This document shows, one piece after another, positions 17,781 to 26,400 of a stretch of DNA of 64,000 nucleotides. The DNA comes from Chryseobacterium sp. Bi04 (GTDB taxonomy: Bacteria > Bacteroidota > Bacteroidia > Flavobacteriales > Weeksellaceae). Positions within the stretch are counted from its first letter, which is position 1. Every line of letters starts with the position of its first letter. Both the position numbers and the translations under genes were made by a program. Under the pieces are notes generated by a model, which worked only from the letters and a program-made list of their open reading frames with translations, was not told where the DNA came from and made no database searches. The DNA is taken from assembly GCF_918698085.1 (NCBI RefSeq), contig NZ_CAKKLP010000003.1, positions 62,001-126,000 of the forward strand, given 5' to 3'.

Positions 17781-17981
17781 AATATTTTTATAAATTGATT
17801 TTATGCTTTTCTGTAAAATTAAATATTTTATTGTGAATATTCGTGAATTATGTGTTTGTTTCGTGTTATTTCTTTTCATAAATGAATTAAAAATTATATA
17901 AATGATAATTAGATTGATTTTTTAATATAAATAACTTTATTTAAAGAAAAATAATAAGTCGTACTTAAGGGTATAATACAA

Positions 17982-18012
17982 AAGCACTGGTTTAATTACT
18001 AAACCAGTGCTT
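17982..18012 (-). terminator. Terminator of tatC
   Basis: AAGCACTGGTTT and AAACCAGTGCTT form a perfect 12-bp stem with a 7-nt loop, 24 nt beyond the tatC stop. Confidence 0.8.
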
Positions 18013-18036
18013 ATATTGTATATTATTATTTGATTA

Positions 18037-18864
18037 TTATTTCTGAACAGCCGGAAGATTTCCGTTGCTTTTCTGCACCTTTTTATAAGTAAAAGTACAC
18101 ATGATGATACTGAATTCATATAAAATAAGCAGTGGGAAAGCGGCCATAAGCATACTTAAAACATCTGCAGGTGTAATGATTGCAGCCACGACCATAATTA
18201 AAACAATAGCATGACGGCGATATGTTTTCATAAATTGTGGAGTCAGAATGCCAATACTGGTAAGGAAGTAAATAAGGATAGGGAAAAGAAAAATAATACC
18301 CATTCCCAAAATTACCTGTAAAAAGAGAGTAGTATAATCACTAAGGTCATACAGTGGAACAATAATATCCGAAATTTTAAAAATAACCCCAAAGTTGACA
18401 GCAAAAGGAAGAATTAAAAAATAACCGCATAGAATTCCTGTCATAAAGAGAATCCACACCGCATTAATGATATAAATGGAATTTTTTCTCTCTCTGGGAT
18501 GTAAAGCAGGACCTATAAAACGCCATAGCTCCCAAACAATATAAGGAAAAGCAGCCACCATGCCTCCAAAAACAGAAACAGCCATCATCACATTGAACTG
18601 TTGGTAAAGTCTCTGTACACGTACAGGGAAATCTTTTGGAAGATGAATACTGTCTTCACCTAAAAGCATTCTTGAAAAGTGGTTCACCACTCTGAAGGTA
18701 GGAAAGTCATTTCTTGTTGGCCCAAAAAAGATATGGTCCATAATCCAATTGATATTGAAACCAACTGCAAAAGCAGCAATTACGATAGCAATAATTGAAC
18801 GGATCAGGTGTCCTCTTAATTCTCCAATATGCCCCAGAAAGGACATGTCTTTATTATTGTCCAT
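18037..18864 (-). CDS. tatC: Sec-independent protein translocase TatC
   Basis: The protein has 275 residues from the ATG giving MDNNKDMSFLGHIGELRGHLIRS, the conserved TatC start (F-x-x-H-x-x-E-L-R); a start 27 nt earlier is less typical. There are six transmembrane segments, and the conserved GGMVAAFPYIVWELWRFIGPAL lies after the first long periplasmic loop, along with the FGVIF ... YDLSDYTTLFLQVILGMG region. TatC recognises twin-arginine signals and forms the membrane core of the Tat translocase. No tatA is visible nearby. The 5' flank has about 240 bp without other genes. Confidence 0.95.
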   Translation of the reverse strand: MDNNKDMSFLGHIGELRGHLIRSIIAIVIAAFAVGFNINWIMDHIFFGPTRNDFPTFRVVNHFSRMLLGEDSIHLPKDFPVRVQRLYQQFNVMMAVSVFGGMVAAFPYIVWELWRFIGPALHPRERKNSIYIINAVWILFMTGILCGYFLILPFAVNFGVIFKISDIIVPLYDLSDYTTLFLQVILGMGIIFLFPILIYFLTSIGILTPQFMKTYRRHAIVLIMVVAAIITPADVLSMLMAAFPLLILYEFSIIMCTFTYKKVQKSNGNLPAVQK

Positions 18865-19050
18865 ATAGTAAAATCTATCCAAACGGCTCACCTGTCCGGA
18901 TATGCCGTTTAAGTCTGCGAAATTATGAAATAATAATCAGTATTTAGAATTTATTGATCATGATTTTGTTCAATATTGTGCTTATAGACTTGATGTTGTT
19001 TTAGGCAGGGGAGTAAGACTAATGCTTGAATAAGCAGGTTTTATCACAAA

Positions 19051-19079
19051 AAAACAGACACAACCATATAGTCTGTTTT
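19051..19079 (-). terminator. Terminator of the DJ-1/PfpI gene
   Basis: AAAACAGAC and GTCTGTTTT form a 9-bp stem with an 11-nt loop, with a T run on the minus strand after the stem. Between here and the tatC start I see no other gene. Confidence 0.75.
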
Positions 19080-19104
19080 AAATGTTTTATTCTTAGTAAA
19101 TTGT

Positions 19105-19791
19105 TTATTTTTCAAGTATTTCCAATACCTTTTCTGCTACGGCACCCCCGGATTGAGGATTCTGACCTGTTACCAGTTTTCCGTCAGATACTGCAAAAGA
19201 AACAAAATCCTGGTCAGCTTTTACATAATGAGCCCCTTTGCTTTTTAAAACATCTTCTGTAAGGTAAGGCATATGGTCTGCCAGCTCAGAGGCTATTTCT
19301 TCCGAATTTGAAAAGCCTGTTAGTGTTTTTCCCTTAATTAAAAGCTCTCCGTTAGAGAGTTTAATGTTAAAGAGACCTACAGCCCCGTGGCATACCGATG
19401 AAATAACACCTCCCTTTTCATAAATTTTTTGAGCTATTTGCTGCAATATTTCATTATCAGGAAAATCCCAGACAACTCCATGTCCTCCGGTGTAGTAAAT
19501 GACACTGTACTCTTCCGCGTTGATCTCTTCGGGTTTTAAAGTATCGGCCAGTTTTTTTCTGAAAATTTCATCCGCATACAATTTCCATTCTGATGGCTGT
19601 ACAAACATTTGTAATTAAATAGGTTCCAGTGGAGTATATCCTCCTCTTGGGCTTACAAAATCAATGTCATATCCTTTTTCAAGTAATTTTTCATAAAAAT
19701 GGACCGCTTCACCCAGCCACAAACCGGTTGCTCTATCCATATCAGGATATTTTTCTACACTTGTCACTACGATTAATACTTTCTTTCTCAT
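19105..19791 (-). pseudogene. DJ-1/PfpI-family protein gene interrupted by an in-frame stop
   Basis: From ATG 19791 the frame reads MRKKVLIVVTSVEKYPDMDR ... GGYTPLEPI, then TAA at 19615-19617. It then continues in the same frame with LQMFVQPSEWKLYADEIF to the normal end. The second part holds the nucleophile elbow SSVCHGAVGLFNIKL and YYTGGHGVVWDFPD. Joined, the length (about 228 codons) and order match the Hsp31-like branch of DJ-1/PfpI proteins. The residue at the stop is normally Ser (from memory of homologues), so TCA to TAA is the likely change. Restart at ATG 19608 would give a 167-residue piece without the N-terminal strand. It is probably a pseudogene, unless the stop is a sequencing error. 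Confidence 0.85.
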
Positions 19792-19859
19792 TGTTTTTTT
19801 AGATTAAATTAAAAGATGAAGAATTTAGTATCATTATCTCCATGACATAGCTCAAAAAA

Positions 19860-19883
19860 AAGATGTGACCCAGATCACATCTT
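19860..19883 (-). terminator. Terminator of the Crp/Fnr gene, also a perfect TGTGA-N6-TCACA
   Basis: AAGATGTGA, loop CCCAGA, TCACATCTT gives a 9-bp stem. On the minus strand it is followed by eight T, so it should end the upstream Crp/Fnr transcript, whose stop codon overlaps the stem base. The same bases spell the enterobacterial CRP-site pattern. Confidence 0.75.
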
Positions 19884-20445
19884 AAGAATATAGTCTGCTT
19901 AATGTTTCCCTTGAAACTCCCAGATAGCTTGCAATAAGCTGTTTGGGAATATGGTCAATAAAGCCCGGATACTGCTGCAAAAAATCTTCATAACGCTCTT
20001 TGGCAGATTTACTCATTAATGAAAGAATTCTCTGCTGTAAAGCGATATATCCAAAATTGGACTTTACCCGGAAGAAATGCTCAGTTTTTGGAATTTTTGT
20101 ACAAAGAAGATCTAAGTCCTCATAGGATATACTGTAAACTTCAGCATTCTCAATGCAGTCAACAGCTACCGAGGACAGACCCTGCTTAAAAAAGGCTGCA
20201 AAATCTGAAATCCACCAATTGGGTGCTGCAAACTGAAGAATATGTTCTTTTCCTGTGCTGTCTATGAAGCTGCTCTTAAGAAATCCTTTTTCAATCAGGT
20301 ATATTTCCTTTACAAGCTGGTTTTCCTGTATTAAAAACTGCCTTTTTCTGAATTTCTGTTTTCTGAAAAGTGATGCTACCGTTTCAAACTCATCATCAGT
20401 CAGATTGATAATCTCCTGGATATGTTTTTTCAGAAAGTCCTCCAT
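19882..20445 (-). CDS. Crp/Fnr-family transcriptional regulator
   Basis: This is a 187-residue protein. The N-terminal cyclic-nucleotide-binding-like jelly roll spans about residues 20-120 (KRQFLIQENQLVKEIYLIEKGFLK; WWISDFAAFF), and the C-terminal helix-turn-helix is IPKQLIASYLGVSRETLSRL. The phosphate-binding cassette Arg expected of cAMP-binding members is not evident, so the ligand is unknown. It lies 91 bp upstream of the interrupted DJ-1 gene on the same strand and 9 nt downstream of the kdsD gene, so it may be co-transcribed with the latter. Confidence 0.9.
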   Translation of the reverse strand: MEDFLKKHIQEIINLTDDEFETVASLFRKQKFRKRQFLIQENQLVKEIYLIEKGFLKSSFIDSTGKEHILQFAAPNWWISDFAAFFKQGLSSVAVDCIENAEVYSISYEDLDLLCTKIPKTEHFFRVKSNFGYIALQQRILSLMSKSAKERYEDFLQQYPGFIDHIPKQLIASYLGVSRETLSRLYS

Positions 20446-20454
20446 ATAAATATC

Positions 20455-21414
20455 TTAATTGATGCCTTCATCCAGCAACTTATGAAGGTCAATGATTCCG
20501 AAATATTTCCCGTTTTCAGTGACAATAAGCTGGCCTATGTTGTTTTCTTTTAATACCTTCATTGCCTGTTTGGCAAGAGCTTCTTTTTCAATAGTTTTTG
20601 GATGGGCAGACATAATGTCTTTAGCCAGAACCTTACTGATATCTTCTCCTTTCAGCAACATTCTTCTCAAATCTCCATCGGTAACAACTCCTATAATCTG
20701 ATCTTCATGGGTTACTACTGTAATGCCATGACTGGATCCACTGATCGAAATAATAACATCTCTTATGGTGGCATCTTCTGTAACCTGAGGTTTCTGTGAA
20801 GAAAGAAACTGCTCCACTCTCGATGTAAGATTTTTTCCTAAGCTGCCTCCCGGATGGAATTTGGCAAAGTCATTGGCTTTGAAATCATTCAGTTCCATTA
20901 AGGCTACAGCCAGAGCATCTCCCAATGCCATCTGAATGGTTGTAGAGCTGGTAGGAGCCAGCTTATTCGGACAGGCTTCAACATCAACGTGGGTATCCAG
21001 AACAATTTCAGAAAACTCAGCAAGTTTACTTTTTTTGTTGCCGGTCATTCCGATCAAAGCCGAAGAATAGTCTTTTAAGTAAGGAACAAGATTGGCAATT
21101 TCAGGAGAGTTGCCGGAATTGGAAATACATAAAACAACATCCTGTTTCTGAATAACTCCCAAATCCCCATGAATAGCTTCTGATGCATGAAGAAACTGTG
21201 ACGGTGTACCTGTAGAATTTAAGGTAGCCACAATTTTATTCCCCACATGAGCAGATTTTCCTATTCCCACTACAATAAGTTTCCCTTTTGCAGCATGAAT
21301 AATTTCCACGGCCTCGGCAAATTGGTCATCAATTCTGTTTTTTAATTTTTCAAGTTCCGAAATCTCTATTTCTAAAGTACTTTTAGCGATTGATATAATG
21401 TTGGTTCTATCCAT
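20455..21414 (-). CDS. kdsD: Arabinose-5-phosphate isomerase (KpsF/GutQ family)
   Basis: This is a 319-residue protein. An N-terminal SIS domain has GKLIVVGIGKSAHVGNKIVATLNSTGTPS and the phosphosugar site CISNSGNSPEI, with SEAIHGDLGVI and the substrate-pocket FHPGGSLG. Two CBS domains follow (PQVTEDATIRDVIISISGSS and MSAHPKTIEKEALAKQAM). This architecture is that of KdsD, which interconverts ribulose 5-phosphate and arabinose 5-phosphate for Kdo synthesis in lipopolysaccharide. It is divergent from recQ. Confidence 0.93.
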   Translation of the reverse strand: MDRTNIISIAKSTLEIEISELEKLKNRIDDQFAEAVEIIHAAKGKLIVVGIGKSAHVGNKIVATLNSTGTPSQFLHASEAIHGDLGVIQKQDVVLCISNSGNSPEIANLVPYLKDYSSALIGMTGNKKSKLAEFSEIVLDTHVDVEACPNKLAPTSSTTIQMALGDALAVALMELNDFKANDFAKFHPGGSLGKNLTSRVEQFLSSQKPQVTEDATIRDVIISISGSSHGITVVTHEDQIIGVVTDGDLRRMLLKGEDISKVLAKDIMSAHPKTIEKEALAKQAMKVLKENNIGQLIVTENGKYFGIIDLHKLLDEGIN

Positions 21415-21531
21415 TTTACGATGATATGGTATACAAAAAAGTTCTTAAAAAATGTTATATTTTAAAAAGAATATTTAATATAAATTTTATTTTTATAAAT
21501 TCGTTCGCTTTTATTTTAAGCAAAAATTTTA

Positions 21532-21539
21532 TAACTTTG
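21532..21539 (+). promoter_or_regulatory. Bacteroidota -7 element TAACTTTG for recQ
   Basis: TAACTTTG is an exact match to TAnnTTTG, 32 bp before the recQ ATG. No clear TTTG is seen at the usual 19-bp spacing, so the -33 element is weak. Confidence 0.55.
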
Positions 21540-21571
21540 GGTTATATGCAAATTTAGCAATAGAAAATTAG

Positions 21572-23776
21572 ATGAGCGCAAAAAAAGCCAATTTATCAGG
21601 CGAATTGAAAAAGTATTTTGGGTTTTCTACATTTAAGGGTCAGCAGGAGCAAATCATAGAAAACCTATTGGAAGGGAAGGATATATTTGTTTTAATGCCT
21701 ACAGGTGGTGGAAAATCATTATGTTATCAGCTTCCGGCACTTATTTCCGAAGGCACGGCAATAGTCGTTTCGCCCCTGATCGCGTTAATGAAGAATCAGG
21801 TAGATGCAGTGAACGGCCTTTCCTCGGAAGATGGAGTAGCCCATGTATTGAATTCATCATTAAACAAAACACAGACAAAGCAGGTTTTCGACGATATTAA
21901 AAGCGGAAAAACCAAACTTTTGTATGTTGCTCCGGAATCATTGATCAAAGAAGATTACCTGGAGTTTCTGAAAGAAGTGAAAATTTCTTTCTTTGCTATT
22001 GACGAAGCGCACTGTATTTCAGAATGGGGACATGACTTCCGGCCTGAATACAGAAATCTTAAACAGATTATTGATAAGATCGCAGATGTATCTGTCATTG
22101 CACTGACAGCTACTGCCACTCCTAAAGTTCAGGATGATATCCAAAAAACATTAGGAATGACCAATGCATTGGTCTTTAAGGAAAGTTTCAACCGTCCTAA
22201 TTTATATTATGAGGTATGTCCAAAAGTGAATGTAGATAGGGAAATCGTAAAATTTATCAATCAACACAAAGGAAAATCCGGAATCGTATACTGTCTGAGC
22301 AGGAGAAAAGTGGAAGAATTTGCCCAGCTTTTACAAGTTAACGGGATCAATGCACTTCCTTACCATGCCGGTCTTGACCAGAAAATTAGGGTTGCCAATC
22401 AGGATAAATTTCTGATGGAAGATGTGGACGTTATTGTGGCCACCATTGCCTTTGGAATGGGAATAGATAAGCCGGATGTACGTTTCGTTATTCACTATGA
22501 TTTTCCAAAATCACTGGAAAGCTATTACCAGGAAACCGGAAGAGCGGGAAGAGACGGTGGTGAAGGACATTGCCTGGCATTCTACGATCCTAAAGATATT
22601 GAAAAATTAGAAAAATTTCTGGCACAAAAACCGGTTTCCGAGAGGGAAATTGGCTTACAGCTTTTAAATGAAGTGGTAGGCTATGCCGAAACTTCTATGA
22701 GCAGAAGACAATATATCCTTTATTATTTTGGAGAAAGTTTTGATCCTGTAAACGGAGACGGAGCGAAGATGTGTGACAATTCATCGAATCCTCCAAAATT
22801 AAAAGATGCCACAGATGATCTGGAAAGGGTACTGGCGCTGATCAGTGATACCGGTGAAAAATTTAAAGCTAAAGATCTTATTTCCGTAATCGTGGGAAAA
22901 GAAACTGCTGTTACAAAATCTTACAAGCTGGAACAAAGCTCACATTTTGGTTTTGGAAAAGAAGAAAAAGACAATTATTGGAAGACCATTCTGAGACAGG
23001 CTACTGTTCAGAATTTTTTACAGAAAGATATTGAAACCTATGGGTTTTTAAAATTGGGAGCTAAAGGAAGGGATGTTGTGGCTGGCAAAACCAAAGATGT
23101 ATTCTTAATTGCTGAAGACCGAGAATTTGACCTTAGCCAGACCAAAGCAGAAAGTGATCAGATCCAGCAGCAGGCTGGTGGCGGACTGGATCAAAACCTT
23201 TTTGGCCAATTAAAGGAGCTCAGAAAAAAAGTTGCTAAGAAATATGGGATTCCTCCTTATACCGTATTTATGGATCCCAGTTTGGAGGATATGACTGTTC
23301 AGTATCCGATCTCGTTAGAAGAAATAGCAAAGATCTATGGGGTAGGAGAAGGAAAAGCCAAAAAATATGGTAAAGAGTTCGCCGACTTTATAAAAACATA
23401 TGTAGAAGACCATAATATTGAGCGTACCCAGGATATGGTCCTGAAGCAGGTGGCCAATAAATCGAGTCATAAAGTTTTTATTATCCAGAGTACCGATAAG
23501 AAAATTGACCTTGAAGATATTGCAAGAGCAAAAAATCTTTCCATGAACGAATTATTAAAAGAAATGGAAAGTATCGTGTATCAGGGAACAAAATTGAATA
23601 TTGACTACTATATTGAAGATAATTTTGATGAAGATATCGTTGATGGCTTTATGGATTTCATGACTGATTCTGAAAGTGACAGCATGAAGGTGCTGTTGGA
23701 TGAATTTGGAGATGAACTTTCTGACGAAGAAGTGAGAATGCTGAGAATTAAGTTTATCAGTGATGTAGCAAATTAA
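21572..23776 (+). CDS. recQ: RecQ-family ATP-dependent DNA helicase
   Basis: This is a 734-residue protein. Motif 0/Q is FGFSTFKGQQEQII, Walker A is MPTGGGKSLCYQLP, Walker B is FFAIDEAHCISEWGHDFRPEY and motif VI is YYQETGRAGRDGG. The zinc-binding part is worn: where RecQ normally has Cys residues it reads SRRQYILYYFGE and MCDNSSNPP, leaving one Cys. A winged-helix RQC region and a C-terminal helical region with GVGEGKAKKYGKEFADFIKTY (HRDC-like) follow. Some Flavobacteriia carry more than one RecQ, and the lost zinc site suggests this is a diverged paralogue. It acts in DNA repair and fork processing. Confidence 0.92.
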   Translation: MSAKKANLSGELKKYFGFSTFKGQQEQIIENLLEGKDIFVLMPTGGGKSLCYQLPALISEGTAIVVSPLIALMKNQVDAVNGLSSEDGVAHVLNSSLNKTQTKQVFDDIKSGKTKLLYVAPESLIKEDYLEFLKEVKISFFAIDEAHCISEWGHDFRPEYRNLKQIIDKIADVSVIALTATATPKVQDDIQKTLGMTNALVFKESFNRPNLYYEVCPKVNVDREIVKFINQHKGKSGIVYCLSRRKVEEFAQLLQVNGINALPYHAGLDQKIRVANQDKFLMEDVDVIVATIAFGMGIDKPDVRFVIHYDFPKSLESYYQETGRAGRDGGEGHCLAFYDPKDIEKLEKFLAQKPVSEREIGLQLLNEVVGYAETSMSRRQYILYYFGESFDPVNGDGAKMCDNSSNPPKLKDATDDLERVLALISDTGEKFKAKDLISVIVGKETAVTKSYKLEQSSHFGFGKEEKDNYWKTILRQATVQNFLQKDIETYGFLKLGAKGRDVVAGKTKDVFLIAEDREFDLSQTKAESDQIQQQAGGGLDQNLFGQLKELRKKVAKKYGIPPYTVFMDPSLEDMTVQYPISLEEIAKIYGVGEGKAKKYGKEFADFIKTYVEDHNIERTQDMVLKQVANKSSHKVFIIQSTDKKIDLEDIARAKNLSMNELLKEMESIVYQGTKLNIDYYIEDNFDEDIVDGFMDFMTDSESDSMKVLLDEFGDELSDEEVRMLRIKFISDVAN

Positions 23777-23777
23777 A

Positions 23778-24323
23778 ATGATGATTTTGAACGCAAACGA
23801 AATAATTTTAAAAGAAATTCTTCCAACGAAGAGTTTCTTTTTTAATATGACGGAGAAAATTAGGATTGTTTTTTCATTTTTTTATTTAGCCATTTCCATT
23901 TTATTGCTTACAACTATGAGTTCATTTTTGTTCATTTTTGCGATAATAATGTTTGGAGCAGGATTATATTTCGCTTTTTTCAGATGGGTTTTAAGGTATT
24001 TTGATTTAAAAAATGATTATTATCTAATAACCAATCAAAGAATAATTATAGCTGAAAAATCCAGTAAAGATATCTGGAAATACAAAAAACTGGAAGAAAT
24101 AGATCAGGTAAATATTGAACTGAATAACCGATTTTTCGGAAATATTATCTTCGGAGAACCGGAAAATATATTTGGAAAAAATGACGAACCTTTTTCTTTG
24201 TTTAAAAGAAGAGGGATAAATTTTGATGAGGACAAGTATGTTTTTCTAAGTGTTGAACATATTGACGAAATTATTCCTTTATTTGAAGAGTTAGGTTTGA
24301 AGGTTAACAAAACTTTTTACTAA
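23778..24323 (+). CDS. Small membrane protein with PH-like domain, hypothetical
   Basis: This is a 181-residue protein. Two adjacent hydrophobic helices at residues 28-75 (VFSFFYLAISILLLTTMSS; FIFAIIMFGAGLYFAFF) precede a soluble part with DYYLITNQRIIIAEKSSKD and YKKLEEIDQVNIELN, the pattern of bacterial PH domains in which a YxLTNxRI strand follows the membrane hairpin. It starts one nt after the recQ stop, so it may be co-transcribed. Function is unknown. Confidence 0.72.
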   Translation: MMILNANEIILKEILPTKSFFFNMTEKIRIVFSFFYLAISILLLTTMSSFLFIFAIIMFGAGLYFAFFRWVLRYFDLKNDYYLITNQRIIIAEKSSKDIWKYKKLEEIDQVNIELNNRFFGNIIFGEPENIFGKNDEPFSLFKRRGINFDEDKYVFLSVEHIDEIIPLFEELGLKVNKTFY

Positions 24324-24333
24324 TTTTACAGTG

Positions 24334-25416
24334 ATGAAAAAGATTTCTGTTATATTTATTCTGCCGGACTTAGAAACCGGAGGCGCAGAAAGAATTGTTA
24401 CCACTATTGCGAATCATCTCTCCAGAGATCGGTTTGAACCTAAGATTTTGCTGTTGCGTAAGAAGGGCGGATATCTTAATTTTCTAAAAAAAGATGTTGA
24501 AATCATCGACATTAATACGGAAAGGATCAGACATTCTCTGAAACCTATTTTGGGAGAAATTTACAGGAGGAAGCCTGATATTGTCTTTTCGGGTTTTGGG
24601 GAAGTGAATGCTTATTTGGCATTATTTATCAAGCTTTTTCCAAGGACGAAATTCATTGCCAGGGAAACGAATGTGGTTACTCAGCATGTGACAAGAAAAG
24701 AAATAAAATTTTTCTATAATTTTTATAATAACTATCAGAAGATCATTGCACAAAGTGATGATATGATGAAAGACCTGATTGATAATTTTAATATCAAAAA
24801 GAAGAGAATTGTTAAAATAAACAATCCTGTTGATTTCGATTTTATTGATGATAAATTGGCTGTTTCCCTTAAACCTGAAAGCTTTAAATACAATTACAAA
24901 AATGTAGTGGCTATCGGTAATTTATCGGCAAGGAAAGGTTTTGACAACCTTCTGAAAGTGTTCTCCCGGCTTAAAAATGAACATATCCTGCTTCATATTT
25001 TAGGAGATGGAAAAGATAAAGAAGTCTTGCTTCAGATGAAAGAGTTTTTAGGATTAAAAAATGTAATTTTTCACGGCAGGCAGGAAAACCCTTACCAGTT
25101 TTTAAAATATGCCGATTTATTTATTCTTTCATCACGATATGAGGGATTTCCAAATGTTTTATTGGAAGCAGGAGCTTGCGGAACCTACTCTTTAGCCAAT
25201 AACTGCCCCGGAGGAATCAACGAAATCATTCAGCATAATGTAAATGGAGAAATCTCTAATATAGAAAACTATGAAAACTTTGCTCAGCAGATTATAAGGA
25301 TCATGCAAAGCAATTACAATCGGGATGCCATCAGAAACTCAATAAAATCAAGATTCTCAAAGAATATTATTCTGGATAAATATGAAAAGGTTTTACTGGA
25401 TTTGATGAAACCTTAA
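24334..25416 (+). CDS. GT4-family glycosyltransferase
   Basis: This is a 360-residue protein; the ATG is preferred over the GTG just before it. The N-terminal Rossmann half begins VIFILPDLETGGAERIV, the acceptor-side signature of GT-B enzymes. The C-terminal half has NVVAIGNLSARKGFDNLLKVF, LHILGDGKDKE and the donor-binding E-x7-E in SSRYEGFPNVLLEAGACG. Such enzymes transfer sugars from nucleotide donors to polysaccharide or lipid-linked acceptors. The gene stands alone, without other surface-polysaccharide genes, so the acceptor is unknown. Confidence 0.9.
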   Translation: MKKISVIFILPDLETGGAERIVTTIANHLSRDRFEPKILLLRKKGGYLNFLKKDVEIIDINTERIRHSLKPILGEIYRRKPDIVFSGFGEVNAYLALFIKLFPRTKFIARETNVVTQHVTRKEIKFFYNFYNNYQKIIAQSDDMMKDLIDNFNIKKKRIVKINNPVDFDFIDDKLAVSLKPESFKYNYKNVVAIGNLSARKGFDNLLKVFSRLKNEHILLHILGDGKDKEVLLQMKEFLGLKNVIFHGRQENPYQFLKYADLFILSSRYEGFPNVLLEAGACGTYSLANNCPGGINEIIQHNVNGEISNIENYENFAQQIIRIMQSNYNRDAIRNSIKSRFSKNIILDKYEKVLLDLMKP

Positions 25417-25494
25417 TGACATTATTTGCGTTATGGATTGTTAATTTCTTACTTTTGGAACTATAAATTTTATAAGAAAAAATATTTTTCATTC

Positions 25495-25845
25495 ATGAAT
25501 AAAATCCAAAAATTAGGATGTGCCTGTGAAAAACCTGGCTACAATTATACAGAATATAGAAGTTCGGAATTAGGTATAGATCATACCAACGGAAGATATG
25601 GCGAAGTAACTATTCAACAATGTAAGTTATGCCAAAGAATATGGATTCATTATTTTGTTGAATATGAAAGTTTTTCGAAATCCGGAAGATGGTATAAAGG
25701 AATTGTTTCAAAAAAAGACCGTCCTCAAATAACTCCGGAAAATGCAGTGGAATTTTTGGAAAGCCTTGACTGGTATGTATATGGCGGTTCTTTTTTTGAA
25801 AGTACCGGTACATTTGGACAAGGAAAATTGAATGTGAGTCTGTAA
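25495..25845 (+). CDS. Hypothetical protein with paired Cys motifs
   Basis: The protein has 116 residues from the ATG giving MNKIQKLGCACEKPGYNYTEY; the longer frame from a TTG is less likely. CxC near the start and CKLC near residue 43 (VTIQQCKLCQRIWIHYF) could bind zinc. The rest is aromatic-rich (LDWYVYGGSFFESTG). I do not recognise the family. It follows the glycosyltransferase by 78 bp. Confidence 0.6.
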   Translation: MNKIQKLGCACEKPGYNYTEYRSSELGIDHTNGRYGEVTIQQCKLCQRIWIHYFVEYESFSKSGRWYKGIVSKKDRPQITPENAVEFLESLDWYVYGGSFFESTGTFGQGKLNVSL

Positions 25846-25928
25846 CATTTTATGCTGAAGTAGTAAAATTAAATATCAAATTTATGAAGCCATTGATAAG
25901 TTTTATTTTGTAACTGACCTCTGTTGTC

Positions 25929-26270
25929 ATGATGGCCCAGCAGAAGACAATTTCCAGAAAAGAATTGCTGAAAACTGCTATTGATCAGAAAGTTAATTCC
26001 ACAGAGATTCAGAAAATAACAATGGCCGCAGGACAAGGAGCTCCTGAACATCTGCATCCCTGTCCCGTTTTAGGAATAATCAATTCAGGAGAGGCTGTTT
26101 TTCAGATAGAGGGGCAGCAAAAAGTGATACTTCATGAAGGAGATGCTTTTTATGAGCCTAAAAATGTAAAAATCCTTCATTTTGATAATGCATCAGCAGA
26201 AAAGCCACTTGTCTTTACCGCAATTTATTTGAAGGAAGGGAGTGAGGAAAATATAAAACTCATAAAATAA
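25929..26270 (+). CDS. Cupin-domain protein
   Basis: This is a 113-residue single-domain cupin. Motif 1 appears as APEHLHPCPVLGIINSGEAVFQIEGQ, with His residues suited to metal binding, and motif 2 as LHEGDAFYEPKNVKILHFDNAS. Small cupins of this kind bind ligands or metals and often sit near regulators or oxidoreductases, but here it stands alone. No substrate can be given. Confidence 0.82.
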   Translation: MMAQQKTISRKELLKTAIDQKVNSTEIQKITMAAGQGAPEHLHPCPVLGIINSGEAVFQIEGQQKVILHEGDAFYEPKNVKILHFDNASAEKPLVFTAIYLKEGSEENIKLIK

Positions 26271-26326
26271 CATTTTTCATAAAACTAAAGCCTATAATTA
26301 TCATTTTTAAAATTGATAAAACTCAC

Positions 26327-26357
26327 TTTGGTGCTTGGTAATTTATATGTAAATTTG
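26327..26357 (+). promoter_or_regulatory. Consensus Bacteroidota promoter for lpd
   Basis: TTTG at 26327-26330, 19 bp, then TAAATTTG at 26350-26357: an exact TTTG-N19-TAnnTTTG promoter 43 bp before the ATG. Confidence 0.82.
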
Positions 26358-26400
26358 TGAGAATTAAGATAGATAATAATAAACAAATTCATAATATAAC

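Noticed and set aside
19105-19608. A complete 167-residue DJ-1-like gene
   Set aside because: The in-frame sequence upstream of the TAA supplies the missing N-terminal strand, so this is the second half of an interrupted gene.
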